NCBI GenBank assembly: GCA_029582165.1
Contig: CM055871.1
Location: 4,099,501 to 4,163,500, forward strand
Length of the DNA stretch: 64,000 bases
Origin: Portulaca oleracea
Lineage: Eukaryota > Streptophyta > Magnoliopsida > Caryophyllales > Portulacaceae
Reading direction: 5' to 3'
The notes beneath the pieces are model-generated. The model worked only from the letters and a program-made list of their open reading frames with translations, had not been told where the DNA came from and searched no databases. The position numbers were made by a program, and so were the translations under genes. Shown piece by piece: positions 1-11,760 of the stretch (position 1 is its first letter; the number at the start of each line of letters is the position of its first letter).

Positions 1-1790
1 TGGGTTGATTTAAGGCCCAAAAGACATACATTTACATAAACCAAATTGGCAGAAATGTTGTTCTGGATAGCCCTGCTTCCCGGGTTTGTAACTTATACTC
101 CCGATATCGGATGACTATGAGCCACACCTTTCCGGAAAGCTTGCAACGTGGCCTAAAACTCTTATGTTTATCACTAAAACCAATAAAGTCTCTAAAGGGA
201 CGAAAAATGGTCATCAAACCAGATACACTCTTAAACATTCTGGGCAGAACTTAAATTATAATCCTCAATGAAAACTCCATATCTCGTAATCCCGATATCG
301 TATGAACGCATACCATACCTTTTCGGAAAGCCCAAAGTGTTACCTAGAACTTTTATGTTCAACTCCAAAGCCAATAAAGTCTCTAACTTGACGAAAAATG
401 AGCATAAACCTACTGACTCAGAAATTCGTATATAAATTTGTACCTTTACGGTTTTGGTCGTAACTCGGCTATACATGTCGTAAATTGAAATTCCAAAGCC
501 TACAGTTAGATAATAAACTAGGCTATCATTTGGAACAAAAATCTGGGCAAAATTCACCCTTTTATTCCCCTGTAAAAATCTGATTATAAACAGAATCCAT
601 TTTAGCCCTTCAAGCTAATATATACATCTCCAATGGCTTCCAACTTGTATCAATTTCCAATCAAACCTCAAATTAGCTATTACCCAATAAATTTCCAGAA
701 TTTAACCTCTTAATCTTGCTCAAATAAGACCTTAAAACTCACATGCAAAAGCTAATTTAAACATCCAATATAATACCACTCTTAAACACACAAAATCCAT
801 CCAAATTTACATGTATAATTCCCCAAATTCAAACCCTAACTTAACCACAATATAAATTCATGCTTTAAACTCATAAAAGAGATGAAAAACAACAATTATA
901 CATGATAAAAACATGAAAATCTGATTTAGAACATAAAGTTTGAGTTTAGGGTTTGGATATTATACCACTTAGAGGAGAATTTGAGGAAGTAAACAAGTGG
1001 AGAGGGAAGAGGGAGGCTCGGCTGCCTCCTGGTGGTCGCCACCTGGCCGGAGCTGGCCGGAAAACGCATGGGACAGAGGGGGGGGGGGGCTGCTGCGTGG
1101 TGTTAGCCAGCCATGGACAGCGAGAAGAAGAAAGAGGGGGGATGAGAGTTTAATTGGAATTAAAGGGAATGAGTGTACAAAAATAACCCTCTTTAACTAA
1201 TACCATACCATATACTCCCTCTAACACCTAATACAAATCTGAATTTGTAAATTAAATACAATAATTGTAATGTAATAACCTTAAATAATTTACTTGTACT
1301 AAAATAAAATCAATTGGTAGTAATTGGGTTAAAATAAAATAACACTTGGATGTAGAAAATCCAAATAATGAAATATAAATATTACTTGCACTTAAATGAA
1401 ATAAATATAACCCAAATAAATTAGAGTTTTGGGCAAGAAGATACAAATGTTACGGGGTCGAATAATTAGACCCCTTTCGGTTAAGAAAATAGCGTAAACG
1501 GTAAAACCCGATACAAATTAACTTAACGTGTAAATAACTTTATAACATAAATCGTATAACCTGAAATAATTTAACTCATTGAATGAACATGTAAAGTAAA
1601 ATTTTTAAGCCGATAATTTGGCACCTTAGCCATCTCCTGCACGAGACACGACGCCGATAACAATAAATAATTAAGTAAATCAATAAATAAATAAAGGTAA
1701 ACGCGAAAAATTCATAACGCGATTTGGGTAATTACTGTGCTTAATATATAATTAAACATGATTTTGGGGTGGTTTTTTACATAAAATCAT
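1..1790. repeat. Diverged LTR-type repeat block, no gene
   Basis: No credible coding exon is present. The block has a long AT-rich stretch, a short G-rich patch (about 985-1150), another AT-rich stretch, and a TTTTTTACA-like end near 1780. The blocks at 40644-44640 and 46141-48086 have the same order of composition, so I read all three as old LTR-type sequence of the gypsy class. This is inferred from layout; no target duplication or partner LTR was found. Confidence 0.35.
61..430. repeat. Two diverged tandem copies of a 191-bp unit
   Basis: The motif CCCGATATCG occurs at 100 and 291, and GACGAAAAATG occurs at 199 and 390. Both pairs are 191 bp apart, with other matching words between them (AATAAAGTCTCTAA, TTTTATGTT-like). 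The copies are clearly diverged. They sit inside the LTR-type block. Confidence 0.6.
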
Positions 1791-1912
1791 TTCAAAAGCT
1801 AGAAGAAAACATGACATAACTAATTTGAGATCCAAAATTGTGCACTCACAAAAATCATTTCAAGAAATTATTTTTTTTATAGAATACATGACTTTTTCAC
1901 TTAAACTCTGTT

Positions 1913-2115
1913 CTTTTATTCGGCTGGCAGACTGCGGTATCATACCGCATCGAAACTTTTCATATTCTACCACAACCCGCCACAATCTACCACAACACAC
2001 CACAATCTATTTTTTCTAATTTAATTTATCTTTTTAATAAAAGTTAAATTTTTCATATTTCACCACAACTCACCGCATTTCCTTCACACCGTAGCCAACC
2101 ATATAAAAAGACCCG
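1913..2115 (-). mobile_element. MITE copy, GGCCCTGTTCTTTT family, reverse orientation
   Basis: The left end, with CTGTTCTTTTATTCGG and CTGCGGTATCATACCGCA, matches the reverse complement of the right end of the element at 8339-8573. The repeated CCACAACCCGCCACAA words match its GGTGTGGTGG interior. Its right end runs into the foldback element starting near 2110, so the boundary is approximate. It is non-coding. Confidence 0.55.
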
Positions 2116-3046
2116 TTTGCTTTTCGTCGCCCCCCTTTTTACTAATGTCGCCCACTTTTTCATAATAATTTCCAATATCGCCCTTGACCCTTCACTCTCT
2201 AACTTCTCTCTAGTTTCTCTCTCTTATTATAATAATAATAATAATAATATTAACAAAAAAATTAATAATAATAATATTTACAATTTATTTTTAAAAAAAA
2301 TTGTAATTATTATTATTATTATTGTTAATATTATTATTCTTATTATTATTATCATTATTAATATTAAATTGCAATGTTATTATTAATAAATTAACGGTTT
2401 TTGAAATTCAACCTAAATTGCAATGTTATTATTAAATTTAGGTTGAATTTCAAAAACCGTTAATTTATTAATAATAAAATTGTAATTTAATATTAATAAT
2501 GATGATAATAATAATAAGATTAATAATAATATTTACAAAATTTTTTAAAAAATACGTTCCTTAAACGCGTCAGCGGCATCCGTGGCGGTGCCGCACTTAG
2601 GTCGCGGCAACATCACGGCCGCGTGCGAGATCTAAGTGCGGCATCCATCGCGTTCCGCCCGCATGCGGCAACCGTATTTTCGATTTTTTAAAATTTGTAA
2701 ATAAATAATAATAATAATAATAATTACATTTTTTTAAAAAATCCGAAAATCACGCGCGGGCGATGGAACCGCGGTCGATGCCGCACTTAGATCTCGGCAC
2801 GGCCGTGGTGTTGCCGCGACCTAAGTGCGGCACCGCCGTAGTGCCGCGGCACGTTTCGTGCGGCAACCATATTTTTCGAATTTTTTTTAAAAAAAATTCT
2901 TTTTGTAAATATTATTATTATTATTATTATTATTATTAGTAGAGAGAGAAATTAGAGAGGAGAGAAGAGTGAAAAAGGTTAGAGGTAAGATAGTCATTTG
3001 GGGGGCGACATTAGTAAAAAAGGGGGCGACGTTAAGCAATGCCCTA
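2110..3046. mobile_element. Foldback transposable element with long inverted arms and GC-rich core
   Basis: The left arm (from about 2126: GTCGCCCCCC, then TTTTTACTAATGTCGCCC) is repeated inverted on the right (GGGGGCGACATTAGTAAAAA to 3030), and the similarity continues outward for about 15 bp. Inside are CT-rich/AG-rich arms (2190-2225 against 2940-2970), AAT-rich tracts, and two GC-rich inverted blocks (about 2566-2675 and 2745-2875) sharing CTAAGTGCGGC and GGTTGCCGC-type words. No transposase is encoded. The superfamily is uncertain because no clear target duplication was found. Confidence 0.75.
2381..2473. repeat. Perfect 37-bp hairpin with 19-nt loop
   Basis: Positions 2381-2417 are the exact reverse complement of 2437-2473, and the 19-nt loop is 2418-2436. 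The arm contains AACGGTTTTTGAAATTC. The hairpin is nested in the left half of the foldback element. If transcribed it would fold into a perfect stem, so it is a candidate small-RNA source, but expression cannot be judged here. Confidence 0.9.
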
Positions 3047-3102
3047 AAAAAAGGGGCGTATAAAACAAATTTACATAACCTTTTTTTTAAATAAAATACA
3101 TA

Positions 3103-3279
3103 GGCCCTGATCTTTTATGCGGTATTTTGCGGAATGGTGTGGTGATGTGTGGTGAAATTGTGGTAGGTTATTGGAATTGTGAGAGAGAAAAGTAATGATT
3201 TGCGGTAAAATGTGATGGGTTGTTGCAAATTACGGTATGCTATGACACCGCAGTTTATCAACCGTAGAAAAGAAAAGCA
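3103..3279 (+). mobile_element. MITE copy, GGCCCTGTTCTTTT family, forward orientation
   Basis: The start GGCCCTGATCTTTTATGCGG and the interior (GTATTTTGCGGAATGGTGTG, AAGTAATGATTTGCGGTAAA) match the copy at 8339. The right end (CCGTAGAAAAG) is degenerate. The element is non-coding and lies just upstream of the START-domain gene's leader. Confidence 0.7.
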
Positions 3280-3779
3280 CCATAATCTTTAAAACAACTC
3301 AGACATGCAGTATGTAGTTATATCTACTCTTATGTATACTATCCAAACCAATTTACTTGTTCAACTTTTGTTTACATATAAAGAAACATGTCTGAATTGA
3401 TCCGTAATTTACCAAATCCAAACTTAATATAATCCTTAACTAAAATGAACAACTCGTTTATCTTCTTTCCAAGTCCAAAAAAGTATCAAGAATTCATAAC
3501 CCAAAATTAGCAACCGGCCAAACAGTCAAACCTCTGCTCAAGAAAAACTGCACTATTAAAAAAAGGAACCCCACCAACTAAACACGGCGGAAATTTGAAT
3601 CATTATTGATGCATACACACCCACTCATATTATGTAGACCTACAAATATAAAAGAGAGAGAACACAATATTACACCAACACAACTTTTATAATTTGTTGT
3701 CTTCCATTGCAGTTTGCAGACAACTAAATAATTTTAGGCATCAAAAGTAAATCAACTAAAACAATTTTAGCCCTCAAAT

Positions 3780-4335
3780 TCTCCTTCCATTGAACAAGAT
3801 CTTTAAACTCCCTATATTTATTTATTTATTCATTTATTCTCTCCATCTTCGGTTGGTGTCTCTATCCTTGTTCACAACCCACCAATTTCTCTCTGCCATT
3901 TTCCTCTCTCTAGTTGGCTTAAATTTGCAGCACTAATTTTCTTCCACACCCAAAATTCCTCAAAGAAAAAGGGGGAAAAAAAGGAAGAAAAACAAAAAAA
4001 AAAATCTCATCTTTGGAGTATTTTATTGCGTAATCTCGAAGAGGGATTATTGCTGCCATAGACGTCTCAATCTTATCTCAAAAATTCATTTGTTTGTCCT
4101 TCTCTCTCCCACCTCTTCCTCTAAACCCTTCATTCTCCTGTTTCTATCACTTCTTCCCCCCCGTCTTTCTTCGCAATCTGGCTCTCATTGGCTAGCAAGA
4201 TATCTTTTCTCGTTTGTTGAGGATTTATGGGGTTTGTTCCTAATTGCTTATATCAAGTGAAAACCCCTTAATCTTCGGTTAATCTGTCAAAAACTGCATC
4301 TGGGTTGTCTATTTTGTGTTGGAATTAGGCTTACA
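3780..4335 (+). promoter_or_regulatory. Putative promoter and 5' leader of the START-domain gene
   Basis: A weak TATA-like word, TATATTTA, sits at 3813-3820. It is followed by CT-rich DNA (3838-4200), common in plant 5' untranslated regions, up to the ATG at 4336. No transcription start can be fixed from sequence alone, and a leader intron cannot be excluded. Confidence 0.4.
4227..4271 (+). promoter_or_regulatory. Possible upstream ORF (14 codons)
   Basis: An ATG at 4227 opens a 14-codon frame (MGFVPNCLYQVKTP) ending at TAA 4269-4271, 64 bp before the main start. If it lies in the mature leader it could reduce translation of the START protein. There is no evidence of conservation. Confidence 0.35.
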
Positions 4336-7300
4336 ATGGGGTTAATTGAAGCTTTTTGCAGCATATTACAGACACCCACATCTATTGGAGGAGGGTTTGT
4401 TTTGGAGACCATGTTGTTTATCATACCAATTTGGACTGCTTTCCTTTTGGGTATTATGGTGGGATGGGCTTGGAAGCCTGATTGGTGGGCAAGGAACAAA
4501 TTGGATTCTTTTGTCTCCAAAATCACTGATTTTTATGTTCCTTCTTCACCTTCTAAAGGTTTCCCCTCTATTCAGAGCTTTTCACCGTTTAATATGAGGT
4601 TTTCTGGGGGGAAGTCTGAGGTTGATGAGGTCAGAGCTAATGATAACAACGCATTATCTATGGAGCTTAGTACTGTCGGTGGTGCACGTTCCAGGTAATT
4701 GGTCATTTTTTTGGTGTTTCAGTTTGGATTTTGTTGCAGCTTGTAATGTTTATTTGGGTGGTTTTGATTGTTTTCTGGGTGTGTTTTTGTGGGTAGTTGA
4801 TTTTGAAAGGGGGGGGGGGGGGTTCTTGTTGCAAATTGCATATTGAGTGATTGAAGTTTTACATTATTGTTCAGTGTTGCTTGATTTCTGGATGTATTAT
4901 TGGTGGTGGGTGTGCTATTGCCCATTGCATATTGATTCCTCAAGTTTTGTGTTAATATTCCATATTCATGTGAGTAGTTTGATTAATGGGTACATGATTG
5001 ATGAGTAATTGGAAATTTGGGGAAGCAGAAGTTGGACAAATGTTGATTGATGATGTTGTATAGTGTGTTAAAGTTGGGATGTTGCTTCTTGTTCAGTTCA
5101 TCACAGCTCAAAGGGAATAATGAGGAGAACCCTGTTGTGAATGACGATGATTTGGCACATCTTGCAAAGCTTGTTGAGGAGAAAGATGGAGGCCCATCTT
5201 GGATTCAGATGATGGATAAGTCCACTCCAACTATGACCTATCGAGCTTGGCGGAGAGACCCTGAGGTGAGTTACATATCCTCCTACCCAGTGTTTGACTG
5301 AATATTATGATCCCACTAGGGTTAGCTCTTTGCAAGAACCAACTCAACTAAAAACTTAAGCTGATGGTTGAAACTACTCTAACAAGCCTCTCTATGTGAA
5401 CTTAGCTATTCGGACATTGTAGACTCAGGCCTATTATTTAATTTGTTTGCAACTATTAGTAATTGCTAGCCTTCAACCATGTATGGAATGTACCCTTTGT
5501 GGGCGGTGATGTCAACATGAGTTGCGCTCATTTAACCATGACAAAGTATGTGTTTGAGTCTATGTGAATGAGATGTCTAGAGCCAGAATGAGAACAATGA
5601 TCATTAGCATAACTATATGTAGCCTTATCCTTGTTACAACTTACATGATAATATGGAAGAAGCAATGTCTAAGACTAAGGAAAAAAAGGAAGGTGTTTTG
5701 GTAGACTACACAACATAAGCTTTGGAAAACATACATCATGCTAAGAAAACACATATTTTTGCTTTTGCTAGACTGGCCCTCCTCAATACCGTAGCAGTAC
5801 AATCTTTGAGGATGCAACTCCTGAGATGGTGAGAGACTTCTTCTGGGATGATGAATTCCGGCCCAAGTGGGATACCATGCTGATACACTCTGAAACCCTT
5901 GAGGCGTCCCCAACTACAGGAACCATGATCGTGCAGTGGATACGCAAGGTATGTAAGATAAGAGGGTTTTGTGATGTCATTGTGAATTGATACACCCATA
6001 CGAAACTCATCTGTTGTTCTGTGGCCTTTTGGTGCAGTTTCCGTTCTTCTGCAGCGACAGAGAGTACATTGTAGGTCGGAGAATATGGGATGCTGGAAGG
6101 ACCTTTTACTGTGTGACAAAGGTACAAACTTTCGAAGCTTTTTGTGTTTTTGTTAATGAAGTGTTGGTTGTCCCTTGGGGCTCCTTTCTAATTTGGACTT
6201 AATGATAAAACACAATCAGTATCATTAGAAGTACATTTGAAGGAATAACTACAAAAGCATGACATTGATATTGTTATCTTCATATGCTTAGCCTTTCAAG
6301 CTCAATTGTGGTTACCTTTTCTTGTCCAGGGAGTACCTTGCCCCTCTGTTCCTCGACGGGATAAGCCAAGGCGTGTGGACGTCTACTATTCAAGCTGGTG
6401 CATTCGTCCAGGTATGAGGATTGTTTGAATTTAAACTGTTTCACTTCTCAAATGTTGTGTATGTTGTTATTATGGCTTCACTTAATAAGGCGTTGTTCTT
6501 TAGAGGGGGTGACTACCCCATTTATCCAATCGTACTCAACCCACATTTGCCCATTTTTACTTAACTTTTCAACTTACCTAAATTTACCCGATCTTACTTT
6601 AGCCAACCTTCCCTTACCCTAACCCTGTAAAGAACTGAGCTAAGTCTCTCGGTGAATAGAAATGTCTATTGGGGAAAGGTTTCTTACGTCAAGATCTCCC
6701 CGTACTTCTCATAAATGACTTATGCATAAGCAAGACACACACAGGGTGTTGTTTGTTTGTTTGAACTGGAATGTCTACCCATAAACCCCACAAGAGTAAC
6801 GACTATACAATTCGCTTTGAATCGTTGGTGTGAGGTGTGAGCCTTTAGATAGCCGTATCCCATGTGTAAAATCCTGACCGGTTTTCGGTTATTTTCGTAC
6901 ACAGTGGAATCCAAGAGAGGAACCGGGCAAAAGACAGCATGCGAAGTGCTGCTCTTCCACCATGAAGACATGGGCATCCCCTGGGAGATCGCCAAACTCG
7001 GTGTAAGACAAGGGATGTGGGGGTGTGTGAAGAAGATCGACCCCGGTCTAAGAGCTTACCAGAAGGCAAGAGCCGCGGGTGCACCCCTCTCCAACGCAGC
7101 CTCCATGGCCCACATCGCCACCAAGGTCAGCCAGGACTACTTGAGGACCCTCCTGAGCGGCGAGGATCATGTCCACAACCAAATAACAGCGCCCGCAGAG
7201 GAGAAAAACAAGGAAGGATTCAATGTCCCCAAGGCCCTAATGCTTGGCGGGGCCGTGGTTCTCGCATGTAGTCTTGACCGAGGGCTCTTGACCAAGGCCG

Positions 7301-7353
7301 TTATTTTCGGGGTTGCTCGAAGAATAGGTAGGATCGGAGGGGGGAACTTGTAA
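4336..7353 (+). CDS. START-domain (Bet v1-like) lipid-binding membrane protein, six exons, complete
   Basis: Exons 4336-4694, 5097-5265, 5772-5948, 6038-6121, 6330-6411 and 6905-7353 all have GT-AG introns and keep frame, giving 439 residues. Residues about 22-46 (FIIPIWTAFLLGIMVGWAW) form a transmembrane segment, followed by a Ser/Pro-rich linker. The START-like fold covers about 125-350: GPSWIQMMDKSTPTMTYRAW, then FEDATPEMVRDFFWDDEFRP, then SDREYIVGRRIW. A second hydrophobic segment (ALMLGGAVVLACSLDRGLL) starts near residue 401. This layout is that of the plant 'polyketide cyclase/dehydrase and lipid transport' family, typified by Arabidopsis At3g23080 and At4g14500 (from memory). Proteins of this fold bind a hydrophobic ligand; the ligand here is unknown. 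The start is chosen because the N-terminal membrane helix follows it. No frameshift or stop was seen, so the gene is probably functional. Confidence 0.92.
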
Positions 7354-8338
7354 CACCCCCGAACCCCCCCCCCCCCTTCTTTTCTTTCCCTCCTGAAAAA
7401 GGAAAATAGCGAATTTTATCGAGGCAGCGTTGTAGGAGATAGCCTTGCAAGTAGCATGATGCCAAAGAAGGCTGTAGTTGAAGGGCAGACTGTAAGGTTA
7501 TGTATCCTTAAACTGCAGTTATTGTTTTTAGCATTATTATTACTACATATTCATTTGGATTAATTACTGCAGCCAGTTGTTGAGTGGCATTTTTACTGGT
7601 CATCTGTACAAATCTTGTTCACCTTGATAATCATAATCATAGTTGTATTTTTGGGTATTGAAGTTATGATGGGTGGATACATGAAGCAATAGTAGATGTT
7701 CCTGTGAAGTTTTGATGTATTTGAATGAGATATCAAAGATATTTGACGTAAGTGTGTGGTGGAAAACATAACCGTGTGCGTGAACGTAGATTTTGTTTTC
7801 TGGGAAATCAAAATTTTAGTTGTCCTGTCAAGTGTCAACATGGGGCTCATTAAATCTCAACAGTCTGGACAATTCCACATGAAATGCATGGTCTTTATGT
7901 TGAAATGCGTGTGATTTTGATAACTACTACTAATATTTTAATACCTAATTAGGCCCAAGGTGGGAAAACTTTATCCATCTGACTAGGATACTAAAGAGGT
8001 ACTTCTACACCGTCATCTTTAAGCTCTCTATTAAGATTTGCAAATTATCATGAGACGAATTTTTTAGAGGGTGAAATTTTTAATATTTTACTATGATTAA
8101 TAAGTGATATTAGAATGAATTTTTATCACGAACATGATTAATAATTTATTATGGGGTGACTTTTATATGAGTCATTTTCAATAAATTATTAGTCACCTCT
8201 CTATTGATAAATAATCACCATAAAACTATATGTCTTACGATAAATTTGTGGTAAGACGATCTTACATAAGAATTACTGATTAAAATTTAACCCTGGGTTA
8301 AATACGTCTAATTTTATGTTAGTTCTCACACATATATA
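7354..8338. other. 3' untranslated and intergenic DNA
   Basis: A C-rich run follows the stop codon (7360-7376). The next 400 bp are AT-rich and probably include the START gene's 3' untranslated region; no definite poly(A) signal can be assigned. From 7900 to 8338 nothing gene-like is seen. Confidence 0.5.
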
Positions 8339-8573
8339 GGCCCTGTTCTTTTATGCGGTATTTTGCGGAATGGTGTGGTGAGGTGTGGTGGAATTGTGGT
8401 GGGTTATTGGTATGTGGGGTAGGTGAGAGGATGTAAAAAGTAGAGGAGAAAAGTGAGGAGAGAGAAAAGTGAGGAAAGAGAAAAGTAATGATTTGCGGTA
8501 AAATGTGGTGGGTTGTGGCAAACTGCGGTAGGCTGTGGCACCGCAGTTTGCCAACCGCAGAAAAGAACGGGGC
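8339..8573 (+). mobile_element. Full-length MITE, GGCCCTGTTCTTTT family
   Basis: Left end GGCCCTGTTCTTTTATGCGG and right end CCGCAGAAAAGAACGGGGC are imperfect inverted repeats. The interior holds GGTGTGGTGAGGTGTGGTGG and a small CTGCGG/CCGCAG hairpin. Related copies lie at 1913-2115 (reverse) and 3103-3279. The element is 235 bp and non-coding. Flanks (ATA/TTA) do not give a clean target duplication, so hAT or PIF/Harbinger origin is undecided. Confidence 0.75.
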
Positions 8574-9480
8574 TTATTTTTTTGATAGATACCTAACAAT
8601 CTGATAATAATCAATGAAAAGGTTGTAGATCTCGTTCTAAATATTTGAGAACTTGTCTTGATTTCGATTACAACTCCAAGTATGACTCCCTTTGTGCGAT
8701 TTAAGAAGATGTACTTGTGAACAATCTTATCTTGACAAAACATTTGTAGAAATATTGATTTCAAGAGACACATTTGCCACAATTTCAGGTATGGTTCCTA
8801 AACTAGCATCTAAACTTAGAATTTAGAAGTTGATTTATTGGGTCTTTTACTTTTTTCTTTTATAGGTTGATTTTAATCTTGGCTTAATACAATATCTATT
8901 ATATGCACTTGGAGCACATGCTCCAAGTCCTATGTGGTGTTTCATTTTCCAGGCTGGCTTAGGGTTTAATATTTTTCAACAATTTTTTTTTTCAAAAAAA
9001 AAACTGTCTCACCCACGTCTTAGTCCCATCTGCTTAAATTGGACCTTCCATCCTCAATGCCTTCTCTCTCTCCTCCTCCTAACCACCTATTGGTACCACG
9101 ACAGCCAGCATCACTACCGCCGCTGCCTCCCCCCTCTTATTCCTCTGCCACCACTGTTGCTTTTTTGCTGCTCTCTCTCCTCCTCCCCTTCACAACTCCA
9201 TACAATAGTTTTCTTCAGGCAAATGCGAAGCTTCCACTGTGGAAGAATTCTGTGACCCAGGAGGGACCTCCTTGATTGGAGTTCTATCGATATTTGGGTC
9301 TTTGGGATATTGATGTTGTGGAGATTGTTGGCCATTTTTGAATCATCATCATGATAAAGAAAAAGTAGAGACGCAGGAACCCAGATCATCATCATCACCA
9401 TCGTGATCATCATGGTTGTCATGATACAAAGGGGATTGTACAGATTGAATTTGGGTTTGATGAGAGCTTTTTTAAGGGGG
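8574..9480. other. Intergenic, nothing recognised
   Basis: AT-rich DNA with a Pro/Ser-coding CT-rich patch (9000-9230) whose short frames overlap on both strands and show no known domain. I see no gene. Confidence 0.5.
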
Positions 9481-10330
9481 GATGTTATTATTCACTAATA
9501 GGTTTAGATTGTTCACAAAATATATTCTGATTGTTCATCAGATAATTAATGGTTGTTCATCAGAAATTCTTCCTTGCATTTGAAGACATTCATCTATTTC
9601 CTCATACTTGAGGTGAAACTGCCATATATTTTGATTTTTTTTTTGTGAAAGCAAAATGTAAAGAAATCTATAGTATATTAGTATGCCATTCTTTTTTGCC
9701 CAATACTTGTAATGACATGAACAAATATATCACTCCATTTTTATAGTACAAAATTTATTTGACCACTCAGATGTGTCTCCGTTATTATTTTAGTATGTTA
9801 TCTGCATGAGTAATGCATGTGTTAACATTGTTCACTAAGTAATGCGTAATTGGTTCGCTAAATTGGTCATCATTGTTCACAACATTAGACATTGTTGTTC
9901 ACTACATTTCTCAGCGTTATTCACTACAATATTTAACAATATCCATTGCATCATACATCATTGTTCACTGCAACACTCAGAATTGTGCACTTAAGTATGG
10001 TTATTGTTCACTGCATTACTCATCATTATCACTAACTTGAAAACTGTTGTGCACTATTGTGAAGTCATCTATAAGAAGTATGCTCACACCATGGTTGATT
10101 GCATTACTCAACGTTGTTCACTGCTTTACTCAACATTATTCACTGGATTACTCATTGTTGTTCACTGCATTACTCATCATTTTCACTACATTTTATAAGA
10201 GTATTGACTATCTTATTCATTGTTGTTCACTACAACAATCAGCATTGTGCACTTAAATATGGTTAATGTTCGTTGCATAATCATCATTATTCACTATCTT
10301 CAATATCCATTTCAAACTAGACAATACTAC
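9481..10330. repeat. Irregular minisatellite of TTGTTCACTGCATTACTCA-like units
   Basis: Variants of TTGTTCACT, GCATTACTCA and TTGTGCACTTAA recur more than 15 times, densest from 9820 to 10310, at irregular spacing of roughly 30-40 bp. The short open frames across it follow from the repeat and are not genes. Confidence 0.7.
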
Positions 10331-11254
10331 CATTGGTTCAATAAAAAGTGAAGCACGTATGACATATGATTCAGAAAAAATATTGAACTGTCATTTGAAT
10401 AAGTAACAGTTAGTGATTTCGAACGGTGAACAATGATGTTATACTCAATGAACAATCGAATTTCTTTCTTATTAAGCTTGTTTTTGACCTTCAGTCAATC
10501 CTATGCTTATAACTTATATTTTTATGTCTCTTAACTCTTGAAATACTCCAACAATAGATAATGCATTAACATTACAAATTTTCTTCATTTATATAACTCG
10601 ATATGAGACCTTATCTTAAAAAAAAAAAACCGTCAAGAGTATTGTTTATAGTACTTTTTAACTTATTTATTGAGCGTTTATACTATTTTCGTCTTCAATT
10701 TTAATTCTAATAGGAGACAAGTTCATCCAATAAAAGAGTGTTTTTTTGTCTTTTCTGTCTTTTCTATTTAGCATTCCCTACGGTTCTTTCGGCTTTGTGT
10801 GTTGTGGTGTCACTTGTATTTTTTTTCTTGGTATTGTTGTTAGAGATCTGACCTTCATGGTATATGGGTTTGGTGTAGATTTGGTTTGTTTGTTTGCTTG
10901 CTTGTTTGTGTGTTTGTTTTTCCCCCTCTTTTCCCCAACCTATTTGGTTTGAAAAACGAGGGAAAAAATACACGCTAATTATATATTCTATTTTTATTTT
11001 ACTTCAAACTTAGTATTTATCAAAGGTAGCTAATTATGTTAGTGCCAATGATCTAATAGGTCAATGACATCTCAGTGACCTTTCATGTAAGAGGTTATGT
11101 GATAATTTCTATGATTTGCAAGTCTCCTTGTGTGAAGATAAGTGATGCCATGAACCAAGCCTTTATGTATGATTTTAGGTTTTTCCCGTTCCCTTGGATC
11201 ATTAGATCTAATTGATGTACCTAAATTTTAACTTCTCCTCCCTAATTAAATTTA
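10331..11254. other. Intergenic, nothing recognised
   Basis: AT-rich DNA with T-rich and GTTT-rich stretches (10740-10950). The frames over them are low complexity. No gene or element was identified. Confidence 0.5.
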
Positions 11255-11541
11255 CTCCCCCCTCCCAAATTAATTATCCATTATTCCTTTTTTGACTGTC
11301 CCAAAATCAATTGTCCACTTTCCTAAAATAAAAACTTTTATTAATTGAAATTCTTAAAATACCCATAATTTGAATTTGAAAAATTATTTAAGGTAGGAGG
11401 GAAAAGTACTCTTAATGTGTTCAAATTGAAACTAAGGGCATTATTGGTATTCTAATTCTGATCTCAGTAGAGATTAATTTGCTAATTTTCCTTAAAACAC
11501 ATGTCAAAATAAAGTGGACAAATAATTTGGGACAGAGGGAG
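11255..11541. mobile_element. Stowaway MITE (Tc1/mariner)
   Basis: The left end CTCCCCCCTCCCAAATTAAT and the right end AATTTGGGACAGAGGGAG are inverted repeats of the classic Stowaway consensus (CTCCCTCCGTCCCAAAT). TA dinucleotides flank both sides (11253-11254 and 11542-11543), as expected for this superfamily. It is 287 bp and non-coding. Confidence 0.85.
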
Positions 11542-11703
11542 TATCATTTAATGGCCATTCGTAGTCCCTTGTAGGGTTTCTCTAGTCTGCTAGGGTTCCG
11601 ACGTAGGGTTTCGCCGTCAAGTTTCGCCATGTGCTGATCAGTCAGTTAGTCTATTTGAGTGTCGGTCATCAGTCCTGTCTTTCTGGCTTGGAATAGGAGT
11701 GTA

Positions 11704-11760
11704 TGTAACACCCTAGATATATGGTTAAATGTGACTTAAAGAGATTGCAATGACTACTAG
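11704..11760 (+). repeat. Truncated Cassandra-like LTR head
   Basis: TGTAACACCCTAGATATATG and the following 40 bp (GGTTAAATGTGACTTAAAGA) closely match the first 57 bp of the Cassandra LTRs downstream. Similarity stops before the 5S-like part. Confidence 0.55.

Noticed and set aside
5736..6127. Minus-strand genes at the START locus
   Set aside because: They are the antisense of START exons 3 and 4 plus intron; the + strand splices into a complete family protein.
8932..9275. Small Pro/Ser-rich protein genes
   Set aside because: Three overlapping frames over a CT-rich patch; none has a recognised domain.
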